Shown piece by piece: positions 27,411 to 36,384 of a stretch of DNA of 42,637 bases. The notes beneath the pieces were generated by a model. It was not told the origin of the DNA. It worked only from the letters and a program-made list of their open reading frames with translations, and made no database searches. The stretch is from an uncultured Caulobacter sp. GTDB lineage: Bacteria; Pseudomonadota; Alphaproteobacteria; Caulobacterales; Caulobacteraceae. The position numbers and the translations under genes were made by a program. The DNA lies in NCBI GenBank assembly GCA_913776195.1, contig CAJYMH010000008.1, positions 1 through 42,637 on the forward strand, written 5' to 3'. How positions within the stretch are numbered: the first letter of the stretch is position 1; each line of letters begins with the position of its first letter.

Positions 27411-27485
27411 TGGTAGGCCGGGTGAGGTTCGAACTCACGACCATTCGATTAAAAGTCGAATGCTCTACCACTGAGCTACCGGCCC
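27411..27485 (-). tRNA. tRNA-Lys (anticodon TTT)
   Basis: On the minus strand the cloverleaf is complete: acceptor GGGCCGG pairs with CCGGCCT, the D arm has GCTCAGTGGTAGAGC, the anticodon loop is CTTTTAA (anticodon TTT, lysine), and the T arm holds GTTCGAA. CCA is encoded at the 3' end (27411-27413). Confidence 0.97.
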
Positions 27486-27615
27486 GCTCGTTGGCGCGGG
27501 GCGCCGGTCGAAGCGGCGCGGACCATAGTCGGGGGGATGCTTCGCCGCAAGGGCGGAAGTCGTCGATTTGGAACCAAGCCCGCCAGCCCCGGGTTCCTCC
27601 GCAAAGGAGATCGCC

Positions 27616-27807
27616 ATGGCGGAGAAGATGCAGGGTTCGGTCAAGCGCGGCTGGGTGATCCTGGGCGTGGTCGGCGTGCTGATCGTCGGCGCGATCGCCT
27701 ATTTCGGCATAAGCGGCCCGGGCCACCAGTCCGGCGGCCAGATCGCCGCCACCAGCCCGGCCGGCGGCCAGGAAGAGCCGCGCCAGGAAAGCCCGGCGCA
27801 GCCCTAA
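27616..27807 (+). CDS. Small single-pass membrane protein
   Basis: A 63-residue protein: short basic N-terminus (MAEKMQGSVKRG), one helix (WVILGVVGVLIVGAIAYFGI) and a Gly/Gln/Pro-rich, probably disordered tail. The ATG at 27616 has a good AAAGGAGA ribosome site; the in-frame extension to 27568 lacks one. The positive-inside rule puts the tail in the periplasm. No family is recognised. It stands alone between tRNA-Lys and the convergent panD. Confidence 0.7.
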   Translation: MAEKMQGSVKRGWVILGVVGVLIVGAIAYFGISGPGHQSGGQIAATSPAGGQEEPRQESPAQP

Positions 27808-27822
27808 ACTAGGGAATCGCGT

Positions 27823-28191
27823 CTAGGCGATGACGGTCGAGGGTTCCTCGACCAGCGACCGCGCGAAGCGGTTCTTCTCGTCCACCAGGATGACCTTCGG
27901 CTCTACCGGTTTGTCGGTGATCTCGAAGGCGATGATGATGACCTGCTCGCCCTCGCCGATCAGGTGGGCGGCTGCGCCGTTCACGCAGATGCAGCCCGAG
28001 CCGCGCGGGCCGGCGATGACATAGGTCTCCAGGCGCGCGCCGCTGGTGTTGGAGACGACCAGCACCTTCTCGCCCGCCCACAGATCGACGTGGTCCAGCA
28101 GGTCCTGGTCGATGGTGATCGACCCGACATAGGCCAGGTTGGCCTCGGTGACCGTGGCGTTGTGGATTTTCGAGCGCATCAGGACGCGCAT
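27823..28191 (-). CDS. panD: Aspartate 1-decarboxylase
   Basis: A 122-residue proenzyme that makes beta-alanine for pantothenate. It self-cleaves at the Gly-Ser bond in [10 protein letters not shown] (about residues 21-30) to form the pyruvoyl group. Other conserved segments are [16 protein letters not shown] and [19 protein letters not shown] 28191 ([14 protein letters not shown]) is preferred to a TTG two codons upstream. It is divergent from panB-panC, so all three pantothenate genes meet at one 105-bp regulatory region. Confidence 0.95.
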   Translation of the reverse strand: MRVLMRSKIHNATVTEANLAYVGSITIDQDLLDHVDLWAGEKVLVVSNTSGARLETYVIAGPRGSGCICVNGAAAHLIGEGEQVIIIAFEITDKPVEPKVILVDEKNRFARSLVEEPSTVIA

Positions 28192-28296
28192 GAACAACTC
28201 TCTATCTCGACCTGCGGGCGACGGTTCGTGTGGGCGCCGTCTTGGCGCGTGATATAGGGACCTCGACCCGCTTTGTCAGCTTACGTGTGATAACCT

Positions 28297-29148
28297 ATGT
28301 CCGCGACGATTTCGCAGAAGTCCGTGACGACCCTCGACTTGGCCGCCATGAAGGCCCGGGGCGAGAAGATCGCCATGCTGACCGCCTATGACTACACCTC
28401 GGCGATCCTGGCCGAGCGGGCGGGCGTTCCGGTGCTTTTGGTGGGCGATAGCCTGGGCATGGTGGTCCATGGTCACGGCACGACCCTGCCGGTGACTGTG
28501 GACGACATGGTCCGTCACGCGGCTGCCGTGGTGCGTGGGGCGGGCAGGGCGCTGGTTCTGGCCGATCTGCCGTTCCTGAGCTACGCGGACGAGGCCTTGG
28601 CCGTGCGGTCGGCGGGCCGCCTGCTGCAGGAAGCCGGCGTCGCGGGGGTGAAGCTGGAAGGCGGCGCCTCGATCGCGCCCATCGTCCGCAAGCTGGTGGA
28701 CCTGGGCATCCCGGTCATGGGCCATATCGGCTTCACGCCGCAGTCGGTGAACCAGATCGGTTTGAAGGTGCAGGGCAAGGCGGCCGCCGATGCGCGGCGC
28801 ATGCTGGACGACGCCGTGGCCCTGCAGGCGGCGGGCGCCTTCGCCATCGTCATTGAACTGGCCCCGGCGGCCCTGGCGGCCGAGATCACCAAGCGCCTGA
28901 GCGTTCCGACCATCGGCATCGGCGCGGGCGCCGGCTGTGACGGTCAGGTGCAGGTGTGGCACGACCTGCTAGGCCTGTACGGCGACAAACCGCCTCGCCA
29001 CGCCAAGCAGTTCGCCGACGTCGGCGCGGCCATCGAGGGCGCAGTGCGCGCCTATGCCGATGAGGTGCGGGGGGGGACGTTCCCGACCGACGCCAACAGC
29101 AGCAAGATCGATCCGGCCGAGTTGGCCGAAGCCCTAAAGGGCGCATGA
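28297..29148 (+). CDS. panB: 3-methyl-2-oxobutanoate hydroxymethyltransferase
   Basis: A 283-residue enzyme that makes ketopantoate from ketoisovalerate and methylene-tetrahydrofolate. Recognisable: [38 protein letters not shown] (metal Asp), VKLEGG and [23 protein letters not shown]. The length is normal. Its stop overlaps the panC start (ATGATGA), so the pair is coupled. Confidence 0.97.
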   Translation: MSATISQKSVTTLDLAAMKARGEKIAMLTAYDYTSAILAERAGVPVLLVGDSLGMVVHGHGTTLPVTVDDMVRHAAAVVRGAGRALVLADLPFLSYADEALAVRSAGRLLQEAGVAGVKLEGGASIAPIVRKLVDLGIPVMGHIGFTPQSVNQIGLKVQGKAAADARRMLDDAVALQAAGAFAIVIELAPAALAAEITKRLSVPTIGIGAGAGCDGQVQVWHDLLGLYGDKPPRHAKQFADVGAAIEGAVRAYADEVRGGTFPTDANSSKIDPAELAEALKGA

Positions 29149-29999
29149 TGAAGGTCGTCTCCACTATCGCCGAGTTTCGCGTCGAACGGGCGCGCCTTGG
29201 CGATCTCGGTTTCGCCCCGACCATGGGCTACCTGCACGAGGGCCATATCAGCCTGATGAAGCGGGCCAAGGAAGAGTGCGGGGCCGCCGCGGCCAGCATC
29301 TTCGTGAACCCGACCCAGTTCGGTCCGAACGAGGACCTGTCGCGCTATCCTCGCGACCTGCCGCGCGACCTGTCGCTTCTGGAGGCGGCCGGCGTCGATC
29401 TGGTGTTCACCCCGGAGCCGGCGGAGATGTACCCCGAGGGCTTCGACACAAGCATCACGGTGGGCGCGGTCAGCGAAGGGCTGGAGGGCGGTTCACGCCC
29501 GGGCCACTTCAACGGCGTGGCGACTGTGGTGGCCAAGCTGCTGAACATCGTCCAGCCGACCCGCGCCTATTTCGGCCAGAAGGACGCCCAGCAGGCGGCG
29601 GTGATCCGCAAGCTGGCCCTGGACCTGTCGATCCCGGCGCAGATCGTGATCTGCCCGACGGTGCGCGAGCCGGACGGCTTGGCCATGAGCAGCCGCAATG
29701 TGTACCTGTCCCCGGCCGACCGCCAGTCGGCGCGGGTGCTGTTCAGGGCTCTGACCCTGGCGCGCATTCTGGTGGAGCGCGGCGAGCGCAAGGCCGAGGC
29801 GGTGCGCGAAGCTATGCGCCGGACCATCGCCGAGGAGCCCTCGGCTGAGGTCGACTATGTCAGCCTGACGGACAATCTCACCCTTAAGGAGATCGAGGAT
29901 CGTCTGTCGGGTGAGGTCCTAGCGTCTATGGCCGTACGCTTCGGCAAGACCCGGCTTATCGACAATCTGGTCATCGACGTCCCCAAGGGCCGCAAGTAG
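29145..29999 (+). CDS. panC: Pantothenate synthetase
   Basis: A 284-residue ATP-dependent ligase that joins pantoate and beta-alanine. Key segments: [19 protein letters not shown] (HIGH-type nucleotide motif), [46 protein letters not shown] and [13 protein letters not shown] (KMSKS equivalent). It starts at ATG 29145, overlapping panB; a second ATG one codon later is equally possible. Confidence 0.97.
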   Translation: MMKVVSTIAEFRVERARLGDLGFAPTMGYLHEGHISLMKRAKEECGAAAASIFVNPTQFGPNEDLSRYPRDLPRDLSLLEAAGVDLVFTPEPAEMYPEGFDTSITVGAVSEGLEGGSRPGHFNGVATVVAKLLNIVQPTRAYFGQKDAQQAAVIRKLALDLSIPAQIVICPTVREPDGLAMSSRNVYLSPADRQSARVLFRALTLARILVERGERKAEAVREAMRRTIAEEPSAEVDYVSLTDNLTLKEIEDRLSGEVLASMAVRFGKTRLIDNLVIDVPKGRK

Positions 30000-30064
30000 T
30001 CGCCCAGCCCCCGCCACATTCCTCCGTGAAGCCTCTTATGGTGAAGCTCTAGGGGAGAGAATGC

Positions 30065-30997
30065 ATGCGGTTGATGGTTCTGGCGGCGACGGCGGCGATC
30101 GCCGTCTCGGGGTGTGGCAAGACCGAGAACAGCGCGGTGCGGACAACGCAAACGTCCGCAGTGACCACGGCGCAGCCTGGGAATGGCGCGCCCTATGTCC
30201 TGACGGGCACTCAGGTCTGGGATGTGCCGGACCCGGTGTCCGGTCGAAAGTACCAGGTCTTCGTCAGCCTGCCGGCCTCCTACGAGATCGACGCGCAGCG
30301 GCGCTATCCGGTGCTCTATGTGACGGACGCCGACTACGCCTTCCCGGTGATCCGCTCGATGGTGCGACGGCTGAACCTGGACCGGCCCAAGGTCGACGAC
30401 TTCATCCTGGTGGGGATGTCCTACGCCGAGGGCGACAAGGGCGCATCCAGCCGCCGCCGCGACTATACGCCGACGCCCAATGGTCCGAGCAGTTCGCCGC
30501 CGGGTGAGGTGCATGGCGGCTCCGCAGCCTATCGCCAATACATCCGCGAGCAGGTCCTGCCGTTCGTGGAGGGGAAGTTCCGCGCCGATCCCGCGAAGCG
30601 GACCATCCTCGGCCATTCTTACGGCGGCTTGCTGGGCGCCGAGTTCCTGCTGGAGGAGCCGGGCCTGTTCAGCGGCTACGTCCTGGGCAGCCCGTCCTTC
30701 TGGTTTGACAAGAAGCACATGCTGAAGGTTGAGGCTGACTACGCCCTGAGCCACAAGGATTTGCCGGCCAAGGTGTTCATGTACGTCGGCGGGTTCGAGA
30801 CGCCGAAGCCCGGCGACGAGCGCTACAACACCGACGCCGATCTGGTGGGCGACATGAAGCTGTTCGAGCATAACCTGAAGTCGCGCGGCTATCCCGGCCT
30901 GACCATCAGCTCGGACGTTCTGCCGGGCGAGGACCACCTGACCGTCGCGCCGTCCGGCTTCGCCCGGGGTCTGATGACGATCCTGCCGGCAGGCTGA
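30065..30997 (+). CDS. Alpha/beta-hydrolase (esterase) lipoprotein
   Basis: A 310-residue predicted lipoprotein: MRLMVLAATAAIAVSG then Cys17 (lipobox VSGC). The rest is an esterase-D/Fes-type alpha/beta hydrolase: RYPVLYVTDADYAFPVI, the nucleophile serine in ILGHSYGGLLGAEFLL, and DVLPGEDHLTVAP bringing the histidine near the end. This family includes siderophore-ester and S-formylglutathione hydrolases; the substrate is not predictable. It should sit in the outer or inner membrane facing the periplasm. AGGGGAGAG lies before the ATG at 30065. Confidence 0.88.
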   Translation: MRLMVLAATAAIAVSGCGKTENSAVRTTQTSAVTTAQPGNGAPYVLTGTQVWDVPDPVSGRKYQVFVSLPASYEIDAQRRYPVLYVTDADYAFPVIRSMVRRLNLDRPKVDDFILVGMSYAEGDKGASSRRRDYTPTPNGPSSSPPGEVHGGSAAYRQYIREQVLPFVEGKFRADPAKRTILGHSYGGLLGAEFLLEEPGLFSGYVLGSPSFWFDKKHMLKVEADYALSHKDLPAKVFMYVGGFETPKPGDERYNTDADLVGDMKLFEHNLKSRGYPGLTISSDVLPGEDHLTVAPSGFARGLMTILPAG

Positions 30998-31009
30998 TCC
31001 AACGAAAAA

Positions 31010-31035
31010 CGGCGGCGCTCGAAAGAGCGCCGCCG
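31010..31035 (-). terminator. Rho-independent terminator of the exuT operon
   Basis: An 11-bp perfect stem (31010-31020 with 31025-31035), a 4-base loop and, on the minus strand, TTTTTCG after the stem. It ends the minus-strand exuT transcript; on the plus strand it may also end the esterase transcript. Confidence 0.88.
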
Positions 31036-31060
31036 CTGATCTTCAGCCGTTGTGGGCCGG

Positions 31061-32350
31061 TCAGATCTTGACCGGGTCCATCTTCGGCATGAGCAGGTGA
31101 ACCACCGCCAGGGCGATCAGATAGGCCGAGGCCGCCAGGATGAAGATCGGCGTATAGGTGCCGATCTGATCCAGGACGTAGCCGGCGTACTTGGCCATGG
31201 CCATGCCGCCGAAGGCGCCCAGCATGCCGCCGATGCCGACGACGGAGCCCACCGCGCCGCGCGGGAAAACGTCGCCTGGCAAGGTGTAGAGGTTGGCCGA
31301 GAAGCCCTGGTGGGCCGCGGTGGCGACGCCGATGATCAGCACGGCGATCCAGAGGTTGTCAGCGAAGGCGGCGAAGGCCACCGGCACCGCCAGCAGGGCG
31401 CAGATCAGCATGGTGATCTTGCGGGCCTTATTGATGCTCCAGCCCATGTTCATGAACTTGGACGAAAGCCAGCCGCCGCCGACGCTGCCGACATCCGACA
31501 GCAGGTAGATGGCGATCAACGGCGGGCCGAAGCTCTTCAGGTCCAGGCCATGGCGCTTGCCGAGGAAGTCCGGCAGCCAGAAGAGGAACATCCACCAGAC
31601 CGGGTCGATTAGGAACTTGCCCAAGGCGAAGGCCCAGGTTTCACGCTTGGTCAGGATCTTCGACCAGCCGATCTTCTCGACCGGGTCAGCGGGGTCTTGA
31701 GTGATGTGGGCTAGTTCGCCCGGGGAGACGCGCTTGTGTTCTTGCGGGCTGCGGTAGACCAGCAGCCAGATCGGCAGCCACACCAGGCCGGCGATGCCGG
31801 TGACGATGAAGGCCATCTGCCAGCCCCAGGTCAGGGCCACCACGGGCACGACCAGCGGGGTGACGATGGCGCCGATGTTGGTGCCGGCGTTGAAGAGGCC
31901 GGTGGCGAAGGCGCGTTCCTTCTTGGGGAACCACTCGGCCACCGCCTTGATGCCGCCCGGGAAGCCGCCGCCTTCACCGGCGCCCAGCGCGATGCGGGCG
32001 AAGATGAAGCCGGTTAAGCCGCGCGCGCCGGCGTGGGCGATGTGCGCCACCTGCCAGATCGCGAAGGCGATGGCGAAGCCGTAGCGCGCGCCGATCTTGT
32101 CGATCACCCGACCCCAGATCACGTAGGCGATCGCGTAGGAGGCCTGGAACCAGAAGACGGTGTCGGCGTAGTCAGTTTCCGACCACCCGAACTCCTTGGA
32201 GAGGTCGGCCTTGAGCAGACCGATGGTCTGCCGGTCGACATAGTTGATGACCATGGCCGCGAACAGCAGGCCGACGATCACCCAACGGAACTTGGTAATT
32301 CTTTCGGAGACCGGGGGAGGGGTGAAGCCTCCCGCTTTTGCATCGCTCAT
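31061..32350 (-). CDS. exuT: MFS transporter, hexuronate (ExuT) type
   Basis: A 429-residue inner-membrane transporter with twelve predicted helices. The start FRWVIVGLLFAAMVINYVDRQTIGLL, the loop GRVIDKIGARYGFAIAF and ALGAGEGGGFPGGIKAVAEWFPKKERA are hallmarks of the anion:cation symporter group that includes ExuT. The setting among uronate catabolic genes supports uptake of galacturonate/glucuronate with protons. It is the last gene of a two-gene unit with the hydratase-family gene, from which it is separated by 64 bases holding a hairpin. Confidence 0.85.
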   Translation of the reverse strand: MSDAKAGGFTPPPVSERITKFRWVIVGLLFAAMVINYVDRQTIGLLKADLSKEFGWSETDYADTVFWFQASYAIAYVIWGRVIDKIGARYGFAIAFAIWQVAHIAHAGARGLTGFIFARIALGAGEGGGFPGGIKAVAEWFPKKERAFATGLFNAGTNIGAIVTPLVVPVVALTWGWQMAFIVTGIAGLVWLPIWLLVYRSPQEHKRVSPGELAHITQDPADPVEKIGWSKILTKRETWAFALGKFLIDPVWWMFLFWLPDFLGKRHGLDLKSFGPPLIAIYLLSDVGSVGGGWLSSKFMNMGWSINKARKITMLICALLAVPVAFAAFADNLWIAVLIIGVATAAHQGFSANLYTLPGDVFPRGAVGSVVGIGGMLGAFGGMAMAKYAGYVLDQIGTYTPIFILAASAYLIALAVVHLLMPKMDPVKI

Positions 32351-32369
32351 GAACTCTCTGCCTGTCCCT

Positions 32370-32393
32370 GGCGCTCCCGGAACAGGGAGCGCC
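32370..32393. repeat. Intercistronic hairpin between the hydratase and exuT genes
   Basis: A perfect 9-bp stem (32370-32378 with 32385-32393) with a 6-base loop and no T-run. It probably adjusts relative mRNA levels in the operon instead of ending it. Confidence 0.5.
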
Positions 32394-32414
32394 GTTCATC
32401 CCTGATGTTCTGCG

Positions 32415-33236
32415 TTAGACCGAGGCCGGCTCAGCCTTGACCGTGGAGCAGGCAATCTCGCCATACTCGCCGAAGCGCACAACAGTCGATTGCCCGAGGA
32501 AAATCTCGTGAACGCCGGTAGCGGCGCCGGTGGTGATCAGATCGCCGGCTTTCAGCGGATGACCCCGGCGGGCGCAGTTCTCGATCAGGAAGCGGAAAGC
32601 TTCGATCGGGCTGCCCGGAATGCTGGCGGCGGTGCCCGAACCGATCAACTTGTCGTCGATCCAGGTTTCGCAGGGCAGGTTTTCCCAGCCCTTCTCGCGC
32701 CAGTCCTTGATCTCCGGACCGACGATGAGGCCGGCGTTGTTGCCGAAGTCGGAGGCGACGACCCGAGGGCCCATGGCGTTGATGTCCGGCAGCGGGCTGC
32801 CGGCCAGCTCAAAGCCGATATGGACGGCGCCGACATAGGCTTCGGCGTCTTCATAGGACCAGTCGACCTTGTCGGCCGGTGCGTCCTTGGCGACGCGGAC
32901 GATGAACTCAGCCTCGGCGGCGGCGAAGCCCTTGGGGATCACCGGCAGGGGGAAGCTTTCGCCCTCGCCGATGGTCCAGATGTTGTTCTTGAACACCGGG
33001 CCAGCCAGGCGTTCGGCGCCCAGTTCGGCGCGCAGTGCCGGGGCGATGAGCCCCACCTTCCAGCCGCCGACTTCCGCCGGATAAAGGTCGATGGCGATGT
33101 CCTGGATAGCATAGGCGTCGTCCATGGTCGCCGGCGTCTCGCCGGGATAACCGGGGAGGGCGGTGGCGGACAGACGCGCCTCTACAAGTGTCTTGGCGAT
33201 CGTCGAGGCGGCCGTTGCGGTCCGTACTGCGTCCAC
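32415..33236 (-). CDS. 2-keto-4-pentenoate hydratase/FAH-family enzyme
   Basis: A 273-residue member of the MhpD/fumarylacetoacetate hydrolase superfamily. Metal-site residues lie in GFAAAEAEFIVRV (Glu-x-Glu) and AVHIGFELAGSPLPD; LITTGAATGVHEI is the conserved C-terminal segment. The family hydrates or decarboxylates 2-keto acids. No such step exists in the classical uronate routes, so its role here is open; action on a 2-keto-3-deoxy acid is a guess. GTG 33236 is chosen over ATG 33320 because a promoter and operator (33280-33308) lie between them, and AGGGAG precedes the GTG. Confidence 0.75.
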   Translation of the reverse strand: MDAVRTATAASTIAKTLVEARLSATALPGYPGETPATMDDAYAIQDIAIDLYPAEVGGWKVGLIAPALRAELGAERLAGPVFKNNIWTIGEGESFPLPVIPKGFAAAEAEFIVRVAKDAPADKVDWSYEDAEAYVGAVHIGFELAGSPLPDINAMGPRVVASDFGNNAGLIVGPEIKDWREKGWENLPCETWIDDKLIGSGTAASIPGSPIEAFRFLIENCARRGHPLKAGDLITTGAATGVHEIFLGQSTVVRFGEYGEIACSTVKAEPASV

Positions 33237-33279
33237 TCCGTTACGCTCCCTATTCCCTGAGGGTTGTTGATTGTCGTCG

Positions 33280-33308
33280 TGTGTAAGGGAAACCGGTGTC
33301 ATTGACAA
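33280..33308 (-). promoter_or_regulatory. Promoter with LacI-type operator A (hydratase-exuT operon)
   Basis: On the minus strand TTGTCA (33308-33303), a 17-base spacer and TACACA (33285-33280) form a sigma-70-like promoter. The operator (33288-33302; plus strand GGAAACCGGTGTCAT) fills the spacer, so bound repressor would block RNA polymerase. It differs by one base from operators B and C. Confidence 0.65.
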
Positions 33309-33316
33309 TTCAACCG

Positions 33317-34741
33317 TCACCCTTGCGATAGCTGTTCATAGGCCGCCTTTACCGCGTCTGAATAGATCGGGTCGGCGGCCAGTGAAGGCGGAAAAATCTC
33401 GGTAAGGCCGAGGAAGGCGTCCACGTCCTCGGGTCCGCCGGTGGCGGCCTTTCCCAGGACCATGAGCTTGTCCGCCAGCGGATCGACCGGTGGGGTGTCG
33501 GCTTCGGCCTTGGCGACGATGAAGGCGATCCAGGCGGCGATCGGCAGGGCGAGGCGGTCCACCGGCCGGCCGGCGGCCAGCGCCTCGGCCGTGGTCTCCA
33601 AGATTCGGAACGGCAGCTTCTTGGACCCGTCCCAGGCGATCTGGGACAGCAGGTGACGAATCTCCGGGTTGCGGAAGCGACCGAGGATGGCCTCCACATA
33701 GGTCGGGATGTCGAGACCGGGCGGGGTGCTGAGGCTGGGGGCGATGTCTTCCAGCATCATGCTGCGGACAAGGCCGGCCAGTTCGGCGTCGCCCATGGCC
33801 TCGCCCACAGTCTCGTAGCCCTTCAGAGAGCCGACGTAGGCCAGGGTGGAGTGCGCGCCGTTCAACAGGCGCAGCTTGGCGCCCTCGAACGCGGCCACGT
33901 CGTTGGTCAGGGTCACGCCGACCGAGGCCAGGTCCGGGGCGTTGGCGGGCAGGACGTCCTCGACCACCCATTGCACGAAGGCTTCGCGCTGGATCGGCCA
34001 GGCGTCGTCGAAGCTGGTCTCCGCCGCTACGCGAGCCCGCAGGGCGTCGTCGGTGGCGGGGGTGATGCTGTCGACCATCGTACGGGGGAAGGCGGTGTTC
34101 GCCGCGATCCATTCGCCGAGGCCGGCGTCCAGCTTGCCGGCGAATGCGACGACCGCGTCGCGCAGCTTGTGGCCGTTGTCAGCGAGGTTGTCGCAGCTAA
34201 TGACCGTGAAGGGCGCCAAGCCGGCGTCGCGGCGGCGGCGCAGGCCTTCGACGACGTAGCCGATGACGCTGTCAGGACGCCGCGGTTCGGCCAGGTCGTG
34301 GGCGATGTCGGTGTTGGACAGGTCCAGCTTGCCGTCGCTGCCCAGGCAGTAGCCCTTCTCCGTGACGGTCATGGTGACGATCTTGGTCGTCGGGGCGGCC
34401 AGGCGGGCGAAGACTGTCTCCGGATCTTCCGAGGCCACCAGAACTTCACGGATCGCGCCGATCACGCGGAAGGTGGTCTCTGCGTCGAGCTGCGCCAGGA
34501 CATAGAGGCCTTCCTGCGGGGCCAGGGCGTCGCGGACGCCGGGGCTCTTCAGGGAGACGCCGCTGATCCCCCAGAGCGGGTCCTTGGCCAGCAGGGCGTC
34601 GAAGTAGAAGGCCTGGTGAGCGCGGTGGAAGGCGCCCGGACCGAAGTGAACCACGCCGATATCCACGGCGGCCGGATCATAAGCAGGTTGAAGCACCTTG
34701 GCCGACGCTTCGGACAGGGTCGAAAGAAGAAGTTTGGTCAA
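33317..34741 (-). CDS. uxuB: Mannitol dehydrogenase-family hexuronate reductase (UxuB type)
   Basis: A 474-residue NAD-dependent polyol dehydrogenase. HFGPGAFHRAHQAFYFD near the start, the catalytic-lysine region (VDSITPATDD and KLRLLNGAHSTLAYVG) and length fit fructuronate reductase UxuB. The coupled neighbour is altronate dehydratase UxaA, and mannonate dehydratase UxuA is absent, so tagaturonate may be a real substrate as well. The start is TTG 34741, overlapping the uxaA stop (TTGA), so translation is coupled. Confidence 0.85.
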   Translation of the reverse strand: MTKLLLSTLSEASAKVLQPAYDPAAVDIGVVHFGPGAFHRAHQAFYFDALLAKDPLWGISGVSLKSPGVRDALAPQEGLYVLAQLDAETTFRVIGAIREVLVASEDPETVFARLAAPTTKIVTMTVTEKGYCLGSDGKLDLSNTDIAHDLAEPRRPDSVIGYVVEGLRRRRDAGLAPFTVISCDNLADNGHKLRDAVVAFAGKLDAGLGEWIAANTAFPRTMVDSITPATDDALRARVAAETSFDDAWPIQREAFVQWVVEDVLPANAPDLASVGVTLTNDVAAFEGAKLRLLNGAHSTLAYVGSLKGYETVGEAMGDAELAGLVRSMMLEDIAPSLSTPPGLDIPTYVEAILGRFRNPEIRHLLSQIAWDGSKKLPFRILETTAEALAAGRPVDRLALPIAAWIAFIVAKAEADTPPVDPLADKLMVLGKAATGGPEDVDAFLGLTEIFPPSLAADPIYSDAVKAAYEQLSQG

Positions 34742-36246
34742 AGGGTTACGCCCTGCTTCCAGATGGCGATTTCACGCTCGCCGTTGATTTCGGCCTTGGT
34801 GGCCTTGCCCGAGGCGGTCTCGACGACGAGGGCCATGAGGTCATTCGCCGCGTCGTCCATGGATTTTTCCTCGAGCACCACGCCGGCGTCGAAGTCGATC
34901 CAGCCTGGCTTGCGTCCCGCCAGACCGCTGTTGGAGGCGATCTTGAGCGTCGGGGCGGGAAAACCGAGCGGCGTGCCGCGGCCGGTGGTGAAGAGGATGA
35001 CGGTCGCGCCGGCGGCGGTGAGAGCGGTGGAGGACACCGCGTCATTGCCGGGGGCTTCCAGCACGGTCAGGCCGTGAGGGCCGATCTTCTCGCCATAACG
35101 AATGACGTTGACCACCTGGGCGCGGCCGCCCTTCTGCACGGCGCCGAGGGACTTTTCCTCAAGCGTGGTGATGCCGCCGGCGATGTTGCCGGGCGATGGG
35201 TTCTCGTAGATCGGCTGGTGGTTGTCGATGAAGTACTGCTTGAAGTCGTTCACCACGGAAACGAGGTCCTGGAACACGCCCTGGTTAGCGGCGCGGGCCA
35301 TCAGGATACGTTCGGCGCCGAACACTTCTGGAATTTCGGTCAGGACCGGAGTGCCGCCAGCGTCGGCCACCTTGTCGGCGATGCGGCCGACCAGAGGGTT
35401 GGCGGTGACGCCGGAGAAGCCGTCCGATCCGCCGCACTTCAGACCGACCACGAGATCGGAGATCGGGCAGGGCTCGCGCCGGTCTTTTTCGACCAGGGCG
35501 ACTAGTTCCTCGACGGCGGCGAGACCGTCTTCCTGTTCGTCGGCGACGTTCTGGGTGGTGAAATAGCGCAGACGGTCGCGGTCGATATCCGGCGCCGTCT
35601 CCAGCAGCTTGGACAGCTGGTTGTTCTCGCAGCCGAGGCCGAGGATCAGGACGCCGCCGGCGTTGGGGTGGGCGGCCAGACTGGCGATCAGCTTGCGGGT
35701 GTGGTCGAGGTCGCCGCCCAGCTGCGAGCAGCCGAACGGGTGAGGGAAGGCGTGGACGCCGTCGATGCGGCCGGCGAAACGCGTCGCGGCCTTTTCGGCG
35801 ATGCGGCGGGCGGTGTTAGCCACGCAGCCGACGGTGCATAGCACCCAGATCTCGTTGCGGGTGCCGACGCGACCGTTCTTGCGGCGGTAGCCCATAAAGG
35901 TCCCGGCCTCCAGGTCGTGACCGATGGCGTCGACGGAGGGCTGGTAGGTGTAGGTCTCCACGTCGGAAAGTTTGGTTTCGACATTGTGGACGTGGACGTG
36001 GTCGCCGACCGCGATCGCTTGGGTCGCGCGGCCGATGGGCCAGCCGTATTTGCAGACATCTTCGCCCACGGCGGCGTCGCGCACGGCGACCTTATGGCCT
36101 TTTGGGATGTCGGCGCGGATCGTGATCGTCTGGCCGTCCGAGACCACGATTTCGCCCGCCCGCAGGTCGCGCAGGGCGGTCGCGACGTGATCGCGAGGGT
36201 CCACGTGATGAATCACATGGTCGGTCGAGGTGGTTGCAGACGCCAT
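34738..36246 (-). CDS. uxaA: Altronate dehydratase
   Basis: A 502-residue iron-dependent dehydratase turning altronate into 2-keto-3-deoxygluconate. Both usual parts are present: the N-terminal SAF domain (residues ~10-95, KYGWPIGRATQAIAVGDHVH) and the large catalytic domain (GYRRKNGRVGTRNEIWVLCTVGC; HPFGCSQLGGDLDHT; LGLGCENNQL; GLKCGGSDGFSGVTANPLVG). The length matches E. coli UxaA (495). The ATG at 36246 has GGAAGGAA upstream. It is the first gene of uxaA-uxuB and has operator B 34 bases before its start. Confidence 0.95.
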   Translation of the reverse strand: MASATTSTDHVIHHVDPRDHVATALRDLRAGEIVVSDGQTITIRADIPKGHKVAVRDAAVGEDVCKYGWPIGRATQAIAVGDHVHVHNVETKLSDVETYTYQPSVDAIGHDLEAGTFMGYRRKNGRVGTRNEIWVLCTVGCVANTARRIAEKAATRFAGRIDGVHAFPHPFGCSQLGGDLDHTRKLIASLAAHPNAGGVLILGLGCENNQLSKLLETAPDIDRDRLRYFTTQNVADEQEDGLAAVEELVALVEKDRREPCPISDLVVGLKCGGSDGFSGVTANPLVGRIADKVADAGGTPVLTEIPEVFGAERILMARAANQGVFQDLVSVVNDFKQYFIDNHQPIYENPSPGNIAGGITTLEEKSLGAVQKGGRAQVVNVIRYGEKIGPHGLTVLEAPGNDAVSSTALTAAGATVILFTTGRGTPLGFPAPTLKIASNSGLAGRKPGWIDFDAGVVLEEKSMDDAANDLMALVVETASGKATKAEINGEREIAIWKQGVTL

Positions 36247-36279
36247 TTTCCTTCCCGATGCACCGTGTCTTCTGGTCTA

Positions 36280-36294
36280 GGTAACCGGTGTCAT
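36280..36294. promoter_or_regulatory. LacI-type operator B (uxaA/lacI divergent region)
   Basis: GGTAACCGGTGTCAT is an imperfect palindrome around a central CCGG, as LacI-family operators are. It is an exact match to operator C. It stands between uxaA (minus) and the regulator gene (plus), so it can control both; a TTGACA at 36314-36319 may be the -35 box of the regulator gene. Confidence 0.7.
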
Positions 36295-36384
36295 AATCAA
36301 CAATAGCGCTTTCTTGACAGGGTTTGTAGTCGGACGTGCGATCAGGCTAAGAAAACAGAACTAGACCAAGTTGATCGGACCGCC

